Shown piece by piece: positions 33,924 to 45,010 of a stretch of 64,000 nucleotides of DNA (positions are counted from its first letter, which is position 1; the number at the start of each line of letters is the position of its first letter). This DNA is from Erythrophleum ivorense. Lineage: Eukaryota; Streptophyta; Magnoliopsida; Fabales; Fabaceae. Under the pieces are notes generated by a model that was not told the DNA's origin, searched no databases, and was given only the letters and a program-made list of their open reading frames with translations. The position numbers and the translations under genes were made by a program. The DNA is taken from contig JAIUCV010000284.1 in assembly GCA_026724425.1 (NCBI GenBank), forward strand, positions 124,001 through 188,000. Reading direction: 5' to 3'.

Positions 33924-35006
33924 CTAAAAAGCTACATTGCGGCATTCCAAACACAAATAGCACTAGAACAGTAAAAAATTAATACGAAAGCAAATTCTCA
34001 CACACCACAACTTCCCAACTTAATCAAATAGATATGGGATACCTCTAATGGCTATAGATATATCTTATAATGATATAAAAACTTAAGGACAAGTGATTAA
34101 ACAACTACACACTCCTCCAAATGACAAATTTGCCAAGAAAAATAAAAGAAGTAAAACCATGATGGCAGAAGTAATATTGGACCAACAACCTATATACCCA
34201 AATTCATCAATACTTAACCATTTGACTCTAACCAACCCTAACAAGTTCCAATTACAAAAGGAAAGTTGTTCCACCCCTTAAAGCCACCAAACATCCACAC
34301 ATTCAAAATGTGACTATAAGACTTCCTAAGAGTCCATTAACACATCATTGATAACCACCATATCAAGGCTCCCTAAATCACAACAATTGCAAAGCAACAA
34401 TCAATCACAAGCATTACCATACAAACAAAAACAGACATAAATACTCAATGTCCATCATCATTTAAGAGCCACTCCAAAATATACCATAATTACATGTTAA
34501 GATCCAAATACAAAAGAGCTAAATATCATATAAAATTCTAGTTATCATTCTCACATGTACAATTCCTTAAAAAAAAGTTCTACACTTGGCATATCATATC
34601 ACAGTTTTATAAGTTAGTAATAAATCACCAAATTACATAAACCAAAATGTAGGCTATCTAAAAAGCAAGCCTAGCCTATTCCAATTAAACCTTCGATTAC
34701 TTGTCCTTGCCAAAACCTGAGCCTTCACTTATAAAATGTTAGCCCATAACCAGGGTGAGATATAAAATCTTAATAACCAAGATAATTTCCGTTCACATTC
34801 ATGTAGGCAAATAAGTATAAGATGTACATGGTAAAATCATCAATCTATTATGTTATATTCAACAAATCAAAAGTAGTAAGTTTGATAACAATTCTTATAA
34901 TTATTGGCCAATAACTAAAATTAGTGGGTAGGACACATGCACATGGTCCACATCCTAACCGTTCCACCAGAACACACTCTTAAAGTCCATGATGAAATAT
35001 GCATAA
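33924..35006 (-). repeat. LTR-J remnant, left piece (minus)
   Basis: There is no gene. The block GTTAGCCCATAACCAGGGTGAGATATAAAATCTTAATAACCAAG (34,738-34,785) has counterparts in minus-strand LTR-C copies at 53,700 and 55,285, so this is probably a related but distinct LTR in minus orientation. It continues after the solo LTR-B at 38,658. Confidence 0.5.
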
Positions 35007-35555
35007 TGTAATGTCCAGTTTTCATTAAACAACAGAAATGGGCTCATTTTCAAAGCAAGTCTCCTGAAATGAATTATTTAAGGTCCCAAAAAAATTGAGT
35101 AACATTCTAAACTCTTAAAAATGAGAATCCTAACCTCAAACGGAAGGAAAAATGAAGCTTGAATGAAGAAACAAATTTTGATGAAAATCTTACAAAACAT
35201 GTTGGCATTTTCATAATTTTAAGAGAATTTTGGAATTCATATAGGAGAGATTTTTAAATGAAAATTTTGAGTTCTCCAAGGTTCTCAGAGGCTCTGAAAA
35301 CCATGGGAAGCCTTGGGACAGTAAAATCCCCTCCAGTAGACGTTTTCCAATGTCGGTGCACCCAAACTTTTACGAGTTAGTTCAGGAAGGTTTTAGCTCC
35401 GATTTGAGTGATTCCAAAGACATTTTACTAAATTAAGAACCTAAATTTTATAATGGAAAAGACAATTCTTAAAAAGGAGTTCAAACGAAGGAGAAACAAA
35501 AATGCAAAGAACGAAGGATAAAATAGAAATTTTTGAAAAATACTTCCTCCCCCCC

Positions 35556-35563
35556 TATATATA
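35556..35563 (+). promoter_or_regulatory. TATA box of solo LTR-B
   Basis: TATATATA after CCCCCC lies about 550 bp into the LTR, followed 20-30 bases later by the pyrimidine-rich CTCACTCTCCCC, a plausible transcription start. Whether it is active is unknown. Confidence 0.55.
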
Positions 35564-36889
35564 GGTGGTGTCTCACTCTCCCCTTCATTTAGCTTTAGAT
35601 TGTTCTGCCCAAAATCAAAAGAAAATCCCTAGGAGAGTGGCACACCAAGGGAAGAAGAAGAGGAGAAGAAATTCAAGCGTTAAGGTATGATTTCTTGGTA
35701 GTTTTTCATGCTTTCTTCCATCCAAACCTCCTCTCCTTCATTCTCCTTTGTTTCTTTTGATTAAAATGAAGTTTATAAATCTGATTTAAGGAAGAAACTT
35801 AGGGTAAATTTCGGATTTGAAGAGAGGAGCTTGAAGAAAGCAAGATTCAAGTGAGAAAAAGCAAGAAAACTAGGTAATTTCTCTTCCTATGGTTGCTACC
35901 TTTGGTTCCTCTACTCCTTCATTTCACCTAACATCAGAAACCCTAGGAGGACTTGATTTTTAGGTAGAACCAAGGATGAATCTAAGGAAAAAGGATGTGG
36001 AGATTAAGAATATGTAAAGGGAGTTAACAAAAAATCATTAGATTTAAAGATGCAATTTTTAGGGTTTCAATTGTACCTTATAAAATCTGATTTTGTATGA
36101 TGATTTCTAAACATAAATAAGAGTTTAAATGAGTTTCTAAGATCTCTAAAATGCTCCCCATATGCTTCTTCCCTTGAGAAAACAAAGAAAGCTCCAAGGA
36201 AGCCAAAAATGCTCCTTGTCTCAACCAAAGGGGGTTCTCCTAGCTAGGGAGAATTTTAAATTTTTCTAAACTCATTCTTGAGTTATATATGATGACTGAA
36301 AATGAGGAGAGGCCTTAAGAAAAATTTAGAACCCATAGAAAGTGAGTTGGTGCTTTATGTTCTATATTATGACCTAAAAAAGAAACATGTAGTTAGGCTC
36401 TTGGATTTAATTGTGTGATGACTCCAAGAGGCTTAAAAGAAGTTAAGAATCATATTTGAAAGGAAAGAATAGAGTTTAGAATTTATTCGAGGGGTGTTGT
36501 TTCATTAGGTGCAATTATGGAACCATAATGAAGTTATAGACCAAGCTAGTGTCTAAGAAAATTGTATGGCCTTAGAATTGAATCCATAAACCTAATTGTC
36601 TTTTAGAAATTGTGTTTAGGCCAAAAGAAATCTTCTCCACACTTTTGTGTGTATGTGGCCAAAGCAAGGAAGGGAGATTCAAGGAAAAATGTGTGTAATT
36701 ACTTCCAAGGTAGCTCTCTCTACCTTCTCTCATGTATGGATATATGCTTAACTTGTCTTAGAATATGTGTATGGGTATTTTCAAATCATAAAAAGTATGA
36801 TAGCATGATTTCATACCCCATGGTTTTATGATAACAGATTATGTTTTATATGATGTTTATGATATGTGTTTGGATTTGCTTAAGTGTAG

Positions 36890-37075
36890 TGAGGCCAGGA
36901 ACCCTTAGCCATAGTGAATATAAGCCAAGAACCCTTAAGATTGGTTGAGACAAAGCAAAGAGTCTCCCAAAAGCAAGATGGACTCCCAAGAGCATGGTTG
37001 AGTCCAAGAATGTCTTAAAAAATGGGTGAGGCAAGTCCAATATCCACAAGAAATTAGGCGAGGCCAATCCACTTG
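36890..37075 (+). repeat. Diverged minisatellite of LTR-B
   Basis: Five or six units of about 30 bases with GTGAGGC/GTTGAGAC, AAGCCAAGAACCC, AAAGAGTCTCCC and similar forms. It holds the same position as the CCAAAAGTCCC arrays of other LTR-B copies but is more decayed. Confidence 0.6.
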
Positions 37076-38657
37076 CTTGGCAAGCCTTTGTATGCTATGT
37101 ATGACTTTCTCAAATGATAAAAATATCTCTTAAATGTTTGCACATGTCAACATGACCATACATGTATTTATGAAACTTGTTTGCATCATTATGTATGATT
37201 GAATAGGAGATGAGTTATTGGGATTCTTTGAATCTCATTTCCTCCTCTCCAATGTTCTAATATGCTAGGTGGACCAAAAGAACAAGGTAATGGAAGCCAA
37301 CCACCTTGAAGATGAGAGGATGACATGAACATGCTTGAGTTTTACTATTGTAAGACCATGCTTATGTCAAATGATGTAACCAACGAATATATATGTATTA
37401 TGATGTTATGAACACATGTAATTATAATATTATGCCATGTATAAATGGAAGAATGTATTATGTGACCACTAGAATGTCATTTGAGCATGTATAGGCAATG
37501 TAGCTTCTTGAATTAGTTTATGGAATTATGCATATGTGTGGATGAGATGGCTAAAATGAGATGCATGAGGGTTGGGACCATTTGGGCAACTCACACAAGT
37601 TCTAAATATGCTTTTTGATTTGCCCAAGAGGTGCCAAACCCTAAGGAAAACCATTTGGATATTTTGGTATCCCATATGGAGTCAAAATTGACCATAATGG
37701 AACTCTATATCACTTTTTATCCAAATGAGCTCTTCTTGATCTAAAATTTGGCATGCAATTAGAGGGTTGGCAAAATATTTGATAAATTTTTAAAGTTGGC
37801 AATTTTTTTGGTTTTGGTCATGTCACTGTTTACTCAGGTCCGAAAATGTAATCTATCACACAGGGCTCAAATGATGTCCAATTGCCACAAAATTTTATAC
37901 AAAGGAACTGAACATTCCCAGTAACTTGTGCCAATTAGAAGCACCTCATTTAGAGATCTAGAGAGGGAGATATGAATTTTTAAAGAATCTATCCAGTATC
38001 AGGAACTCCACTTAACCTCAGTTATTGTTTGATTGAATTTTGAGATTTGGGCATGCCTGAGCTGGACTAGAGTTATTTTTTTTCCTTTGTCTAACATTCA
38101 CATCTTTCTAGATTGATATCATTTGTATAGATTGGATTTTTATGAAATTAATTGGATATTTTTAAAATTTGTTGCAGAATTATGTGATAGCATCAGTGGA
38201 TAGTTTGACCTCCAGAACCTTTCGAATGTCAAATGTCCTTTGTGTTGTATATTATGGTTTGGACATATTTTTAATATGAAGTAGACATCTGTAGCTTTCC
38301 AGAATGGCTAAGAATGTATGATTTTGATTTTTTGAGAATTAGTTATGATTTTCCAAATTTGGGACAGAAAAGGGGCAAAAGTTGGCCGAAAATATATGTG
38401 TTTATTTCATACTTCCCTTTGAGTTCCTTGAGATTTAGGCCACTTTTGATGATCCAAATGAGTTTTATTCATGTAATTAAATATGAGAATGTGTTGAATG
38501 AGCTCACATGGTTCACATGACACTGAATGAAATTTTTATACACAACGCAACACAAAGAAATGTATTATTTTAATGAATTTGTCCCACTTCCTTCATGGAA
38601 TGTATCATATAAACATGCAAATGTGTATGAAATGAGTTAGAAATATAAGGTGTTACA

Positions 38658-39190
38658 CATAAATAGCTCAAATTAACATGGCATTATAAAACATCGACAA
38701 GCATATATAATTTCAATTTCTAATGAAGGCATCAACTCAAAAGGACCTTTACATCAATTCAATCAAAAACCCAATGATCACTTAGTTTCAAATTACCTAA
38801 GCTTCCAAGTGTCACAAAACACCAATTTGAGTTTAAAAGTTGAAACCAACATTATGGTTCACCACGTTTTCTTGAAATTTTGCACATGTAAATTCATCTA
38901 TAGAAAAATTAGTCATAAAGATGAATATGGAGCAAAATAATATCACAAATAAAAGTGGTTTACTTACCTAATGGATGATTAAGCCTCCTCTTCCATAAAC
39001 CCACCAAGAACACACCAAAATCTTTAAATCTACCGACCTATAATTTCATCAAACGTCACCAAATCGACAGATATTTAGCTCAAAAGAAAGATAAAAAGGA
39101 CCTTATTAAAGTGAATGGGCATAAGGTTTATTATTGTGAATAATGATTAAGAGTTATATTTCAATTAATTTAGGACCTTTAGAGTGTTGG
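38658..39190 (-). repeat. LTR-J remnant, right piece (minus)
   Basis: No gene. It is the continuation of 33,924-35,006 across the solo LTR-B (both meet at CATAA). The ACTTACCTAATGGATGATTAAGCC...CACCAAG block resembles the region around ACTTACCTAACAACACC in LTR-C minus copies. It is truncated near 39,190 where plus-oriented LTR-C-like sequence starts. Confidence 0.5.
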
Positions 39191-41155
39191 CATTTGCTCT
39201 TAGCTTCTGAGGAAATTGACACAAGTAAGTGAGGTAACTAGAAGTTTATTTTAATTCCATATGTATGTTCATTTTAATATTATATTTGTTGTATATATAT
39301 GTTTTCTATACTAAATTATTGGTTAGCTACTTGATTGTATTGGACTGTGAGCGTGTTCTTACTAGAGTTATAGTTATGCTCCCACCTATGCGTTATGCCA
39401 TGATGTGCATTAGGTTGTGATCGGACTCAATAGAATGCACCAAATCGTAAGCATGGTCATTAGGGAGTTGATGCTGTGAACAGGTCTTTGCCTCTTTTTT
39501 TTTTCCTATTAATATGTTGTGTGTGACTGCAAGTATGGAATAATAGTCACTGGTAATCCAACTAGTTCACTTGCTAATTATATTAATGCTTTTGGTATTT
39601 TTCTATATAATATACATCTATGTTGATTAATTTGCACATATAAATAGAATTTCCTTTTGATTACTGAGAATCATATCTCACCCTATTTCATGGGTTAACA
39701 ATTTTATGTGATGGTTCTTCAGTTAAAGAAAATAGTAAGCAAGTGGATGACCACCCTTAGATTTAAACCTTATATAGGACTACTACACTTGGATGCTTTT
39801 AGTTCTTGTGTAGATGCTATTCCTTTTGTAATCTAACTTGTATAGTATCATAATGCATTCATTTTTACCAAGTGTAGGTATTTTAATGTTTTGTAACCAA
39901 GGATTTAACTCTTACAAGACTAGGTTCTAACTTATATGGATTTTAATATATTTACATATAATTGAGTACTTATGAATTAATATGCATGTATGGAATTTGC
40001 CTTATTAATCTAATGAATATGATTATTACTTTACTTTTGTGGCTTGTTTTAGTTCCACTATATATATTCTGCTATCATACATGTCCCATGTGATTTTTGG
40101 AGATGTGCCATAGCCATAATTTACATTTGAGGTTTCTTTAGAGCTTTAAGGGTAAGAACATATTTAATTATTCCATTGAAACTTGCCCCAAGTGGTTTGA
40201 GGTCAATAGGTAATGAAATGTACATTTTGACTTTGCCATTTAAAGAGTTTTAAGTGCCTTTATTGTCAGAAGGATATGTGTATTGATATAATATGGGATT
40301 ACTTAGGTGTAGTTAGTTTTAGAGTCCATGGACTTTATAAGACCAATTATTTAGAAGTTATGAGGGTTATAAGTCTTAAAAGCATAATATTTTAGCTCTA
40401 AAAATGTATTAGAATGGGATTTGGAGAGTTGCAAATGGGTTAGTTCATATATCCTAAGGTTTGGGTGGCAATAAAGGATCAAGTCATGGCCAAAAGTCAT
40501 CTTGGGGGTTACAAAATCAAACTTTGTTGCAGTGCAAGTCAAAATTTTTAGGAGAGAGGAGTTCTAGAATGCACTCTTATAACAGCACAAGTAGTCTTGC
40601 CATGATGAGACTCGGGTTTTTCTAGGTAGGAAGGCCCAAGGGACACCTTACCATGGCACAAACATTTTAAGCTACAGTGAGAATTGGGTTTTTATGAAGG
40701 GATGGTTCCAAATTCGTGCTAAGTCGCAGGGGGAAGCATTCGAGTCATAGCACAAGTGTGTATTTATGCTTTGGGAGTTCCAAAGGCCAACTTGGCAATG
40801 GCTAAACCTTTCAAGTCATGACTTTAGTCTTTAAACTCCCATTTTGGCTATTAAATCTTAGTTTTCACTATATTAATGATAAGTATGACTTGTAAACCAA
40901 CATATAGAGTTTTATACTTTTTAGAATCATTTGAGAATGAGATGAAAGTCTTAAATGAGAAATTAAATTTTCTATAAACATAAATCCTCTTATTTATCTG
41001 AATGGTGATTATTAATTATCAAAAAGGTTTAAATTTCCTCATTTTTTATCCATTAATAAACTATTATCGACATTGAACCTTAAGTACTATTGAATAAGAG
41101 TACAATTATGCTTAGTTAGCTTAATTAGGAGTTAGGGTTGTTACATTATAACATG
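39191..41155 (+). repeat. Truncated LTR-C copy, plus orientation
   Basis: From about 39,191 it follows the copy at 46,060-47,791: GAGGTAACTA.., TTAGCTACTTGA (39,322) vs TTGGCTACTTGA, CATTAGGGAGTTG, TATATCTCACCC-type blocks. It ends GTTAGGGTTGTTACA at 41,155. The first 1 kb of the LTR is absent. It includes GCCATGATGAG / CCATGGCACAA / GTCATAGCACAAG motifs (40,570-40,830). Confidence 0.75.
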
Positions 41156-41875
41156 CAAGGATAATGAAGGTGGTTATTTAGTCCTAAAAATGCTAAAAAC
41201 CTAGGTCTAAGTTAGGTAATATGATATACTTGATATGGTACTTATAGAACTTTTTGGTTTTAACTAGTATTTTTAGACACGATTAGCTATAATTCCTTAA
41301 GGAAATTACCTAACTCTTGCCATATTGTATATGAGCTATATGATATATGTAGGATATCATATGGTATTTGCAATATTTGATAGGTTTCTTGATTCAAATA
41401 CATGTTAATAATATGCATGTTATTATGATTTGACATGTTGATTTCTTAAATAGACAAGGGATAAAAAAATGGAAAATTTTTTTTGTATGTATGTTAGCTG
41501 AATTATTACTTTTTCTTAAAACCTCATTATGTCTAATAGAGAATTATTAAATTTTCACCTTTTTGGGTAATATGTTCAAATAAGAAAAATTTGATGACAT
41601 GATACACAACTGAGGTCAAGTGGGTCCATGTAGATGTACTAGGAGTAGGTAAAGTACAAGTGATAATAAAGATGAGGTCAATGATTGTAATAAAAGCCTC
41701 TCAACTGATCCCCCTTTCATCTCCAACCCTTCCAATGACCTAGTCATGTAAGGACAAATGTAGAAATTGAGTAGTCTAGTTTGACTTTGTAGAGCCTAGA
41801 TGACTATATATAAATGTAGATATTAGCTTCATTGTTAAATAATATTTTGATCTTAGAATTGTTTTAGTATGACTA
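41156..41875. other. Unassigned DNA left of the CRM-like element
   Basis: AT-rich with no gene, RNA or clear repeat edge. It does not obviously match the 52,040-52,374 flank. Confidence 0.5.
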
Positions 41876-42720
41876 TGACTAACAAGAACTCTAATTATAT
41901 GCTAAGTCAAAATCTTCAAATGATCCTTTGCATCTTCCAATTAGACCCATTACAAGGGTGAAGGCTAAAAGGTTTAAAAAAGCATTGAATGGACTTGTTC
42001 AAGAGATTTGGACTAAGTAGAGTTTTGATAAATCTGATTCAAGCATTAATCAAGACATCTTTAACATTATTTGGGCTAAAAATGGAGTTACTAGAGCTGA
42101 TTTAGGTTGAAATGTTGTAAATTAAAGAGTTTAGACCAAAGATCATACATAAATTGACTCATTTGGGCCTAAATAATGATATTATGGGCTTAATATGCTG
42201 ACTTCTAAAAGCTTTATATATTTAGACAAAAATTAGAATTAATTAAGCAGATTATCTTTCCTTTTCTATTAAAAACAAGATTTGATTTTGTATTCCTAAT
42301 TTTTAGGTTATTCAATTAGAATTATGTAGTTAGTTTCCTACTTTTCCTCCAATAGATAGGTTTGAGTCACACTATAAATACATGTATTCTGCCTTTATTT
42401 AAATTAGATTAGAAGTAATAAAAATTTTTAAGTGTTTTTTTTATTGTGAGAATATTATCTTCCTTTTCTCTTATGAAACCTTTGTTTTGTCAACTTATCA
42501 TTAAGTTGGTGATTCAAGTTCGCAAAAGCCCCTAATTCGTGTTTCAACCCAAGTGTGTCATTATGTGGGTAGGTTCATTATGTTTATGGTTGGATGCGTT
42601 ATCTAAGTAACAGGTCAACGTTCCTACAATGTTGGTTGGCTATTTGCTTCCATCAAGTCTTGAACCATCATTTATCTTTCAACTTATGCCTTGAAAATCG
42701 AGTCATCCCTTGATTTCGCA
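41876..42720 (+). repeat. 5' LTR of the CRM-like element (845 bp)
   Basis: TGACTAACAAG...TTGATTTCGCA is collinear with 51,190-52,039. A TATA box TATAAATA is at 42,373-42,380, with AATAAAA signals downstream. The end is followed by TTATT and the primer site. Confidence 0.9.
42373..42380 (+). promoter_or_regulatory. TATA box in the 5' LTR
   Basis: TATAAATA follows CACAC. The 3' LTR has TATAAACA at the matching place (51,690-51,697). This is the likely start of the element's RNA. Confidence 0.6.
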
Positions 42721-42725
42721 TTATT

Positions 42726-42737
42726 TGGTATCAAAGC
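42726..42737 (+). other. Primer-binding site (initiator tRNA-Met type)
   Basis: TGGTATCAAAGC lies five bases after the LTR and differs from the tRNA-Met complement TGGTATCAGAGC by one base. Confidence 0.9.
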
Positions 42738-43853
42738 TTTAGTTTGCATGGTAGGTTACCCATCATTAACCAACATCGTTTCCTTCTAGCCTTTAGATTT
42801 TCTTATTTACCATATCTCTTTTGTTTTGCCACCTTTTAATGCCCAAAAAAAAACTTTCTACCTTATTTCCAAATTTAATCTTTGGTGTGCAAGATTTGGT
42901 TTTTATACTATAAGAGCTATTTATTTTGTAATATGAAAATTGTTCATATATGGACGTTTTATTTCATTTCTTATCTATTCGACTCCCTTTTAGTTAAGTT
43001 TTTGGATAATTGATAGGAATTTCTTAAAGTTCAGAATCTTAACTTTTCATGTCATTTTGGAACCATCCTAACTATAATTTTCTACGTTGAGATATATTAG
43101 GTTTTAGTTGGTAATATTTTTTGAATCTCACAAATCTAATTTGTTTACTATTTTGTGATTTTATGAGTTTTAGGCTATTTCATCTGATTAAGTTAGAAGA
43201 GAACAGAAAAAAAGAAAAAAAAAGTAAAAAGAAAAGAAAAAAAGGCCAAAAATACTAAAAAAAATAAAAAAGAATGTTGATCAAAAATTTTTTTTTATTC
43301 TATTTGTTTCCTATTGTATCTCATTTCCTTTGATATTGTATTATGCACTTCTTTATTTTGATTTGCCCTTGTTTCCCTTTTTTCCTTTGTTTGAACTTTC
43401 TTATTTTAATCTTGCATTTTTCTCATAGTTGAAAATTTCAAAATTATATTATGTGTGGCTCTTTGGGATTTTAAACTTGATTTTGCATTGCTGATTGGTT
43501 AAATCTTTTTGCTTCTCTTTGGAACCTAAGCCTAACTAAATTATAACCTTAATTGTGACTTGTGTGCACCAATCATGACTTATCAAACCACCCATCTACA
43601 CATACTTGGTTGAACCGAGAATTGGCAATATTGGATTACTTGACGAGATCTTAGGCGACATAAGAGTTCATGGTTGACATTGAGAGGTAAAAGGAAAGAG
43701 TAAGTAAGATCATTACAGAAAAAAAAAAAGAAGCTAAAAAGAGGGAGAAAGCAAATACAAGTGAAAGTGTTATATCTTAATTGAGTAAAACAAGTGAGGG
43801 AATGTTTGTAAGGTCCTATATACTCTTGTTTCTTTCATTTCTTTTTCACTAAC
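42738..43853 (+). other. 5' leader of the CRM-like element
   Basis: Untranslated region between primer site and gag. It has A-rich runs (43,205-43,270), T-rich stretches and no open frame of note. Confidence 0.6.
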
Positions 43854-45010
43854 ATGACAAATAATCAAGAAAAAGGAGTTGTACATAAAAGTGATAATGA
43901 CAATCATAATTCATTCAGGGTAGTGCCTTTGCAAATGAAAGTATTAGTGAGTCATTTTGAGAGGATGCTTGATAAAAAGCTAGAAGGACTCCATGAATGC
44001 TTAGATTGAGTGGAGAGTAGAACTTCTAGTTAAAGGACTACTTAAGCTAACCAAAGATAAGCTTAAGTTGCACGCCTATAACACCGTGAATATATGGAAG
44101 ACATAAAGAGCCATGATGAAGATTATGAAGGAGAGGAGACTCAACCGAGAAAAAGGCCACTCAGCATACAAAGAAGACCACTGAGGAGGCCTAGAGATGA
44201 AGAAGAAGGCCTTGGAAGAGTGAAAGTCAAAATTCCTTCCTTTCAAAGCAAAAGTGATCTAGAAACATACTTGGAGTGGGAGATACATGTAGAGTAAATT
44301 TTTTCATGCCATAACTACTCTAAGGATAAGAAGGTCAAAATTGCTACTCTTGAGTTTACTGATTATGCTCTTGTTTGGTGGGACCAAATGTAGAAGGAGC
44401 ATATTAAATATAGAGAGCACCCTATCTTAACATAGGAAGTGATGAAGGCTATCATAAGGAGGTAATTCATTCTATCCTATTTTCAAAGGGAACTTCACAA
44501 TAAGCTTCAACACCTTACTCAAGGATCTAAGAGTGTGGATGAGTACTACAAGGAGATACAAATAGCCATGATTAAAGCTAATGTAAAGGAGGATCCAGAA
44601 ATAACAATGGCTCACTTCTTAGATAGGCTCAACCATGACATAGCCGATGTTGTAAAGATGTACTACTATGTGAAGATTCATGACTTAGTCTATCAAGCTA
44701 CCAAGGTGGAGAGACAACTCAAAAGGAAGACTACAAAAAGAAAAACTCTAATTCAAGTTCTTTTAACTCATGGAAAAACAACTTAAAGAATGATATTCTC
44801 TTTTCCTTAAATTCAAAGGAGAATGAATCTAAGAAAGGTGAAAAGTTAGTTGTCCCACCCAAAAAGGTTCAAAGCGGATCTAGTTCTTTAAGAAACTAAG
44901 ACATAAGATGCTTCAAGTACTAAGGGAGAGAACACATATCTAGTGAATGTTTTAACAAGTGAACTATGACTATCAATAACCTTGGTAAGTGGAAAACTAA
45001 AGGTGAAACA
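43854..45010 (+). pseudogene. gag of the CRM-like element, disrupted
   Basis: The likely start is ATG 43,854 (MTNNQEKGVV), followed by LHECLD and several stops, then a legible frame from 44,094 (MEDIKSHDEDYEGEE...PSFQSKSDLETYLEWE). The capsid domain continues after a stop at 44,297: EFTDYALVWWDQM, LTQGSKSVDEYYKEIQIAMI, FLDRLNHDIADVV, ATKVERQLKRK (44,535-44,786). The zinc knuckle at about 44,903-44,962 keeps the first Cys, the His and the last Cys, but the second Cys is Tyr followed by a stop. The gene is then cut by a solo LTR-C; the short stretch 47,792-47,895 continues the same frame. Confidence 0.9.

Larger units (their letters stand above)
35007..38657 (+). mobile_element. Solo LTR-B with duplication CATAA
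   Basis: TGTAATGTCC...GGTGTTACA is 3,651 bp with perfect CATAA flanks (35,002-35,006 and 38,658-38,662). It has a TATA box at 35,556-35,563 after a C run, a purine-rich leader, the conserved AAGGTAGCTCTC block (36,708-36,719), diverged GTGAGGC..AAGAACCC repeats (36,890-37,075) and the TTGCCCAAGAGGTGCC block (37,620). There is no internal coding region, so it is a solo LTR. It is the most complete LTR-B and defines the family in this window. Confidence 0.94.
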
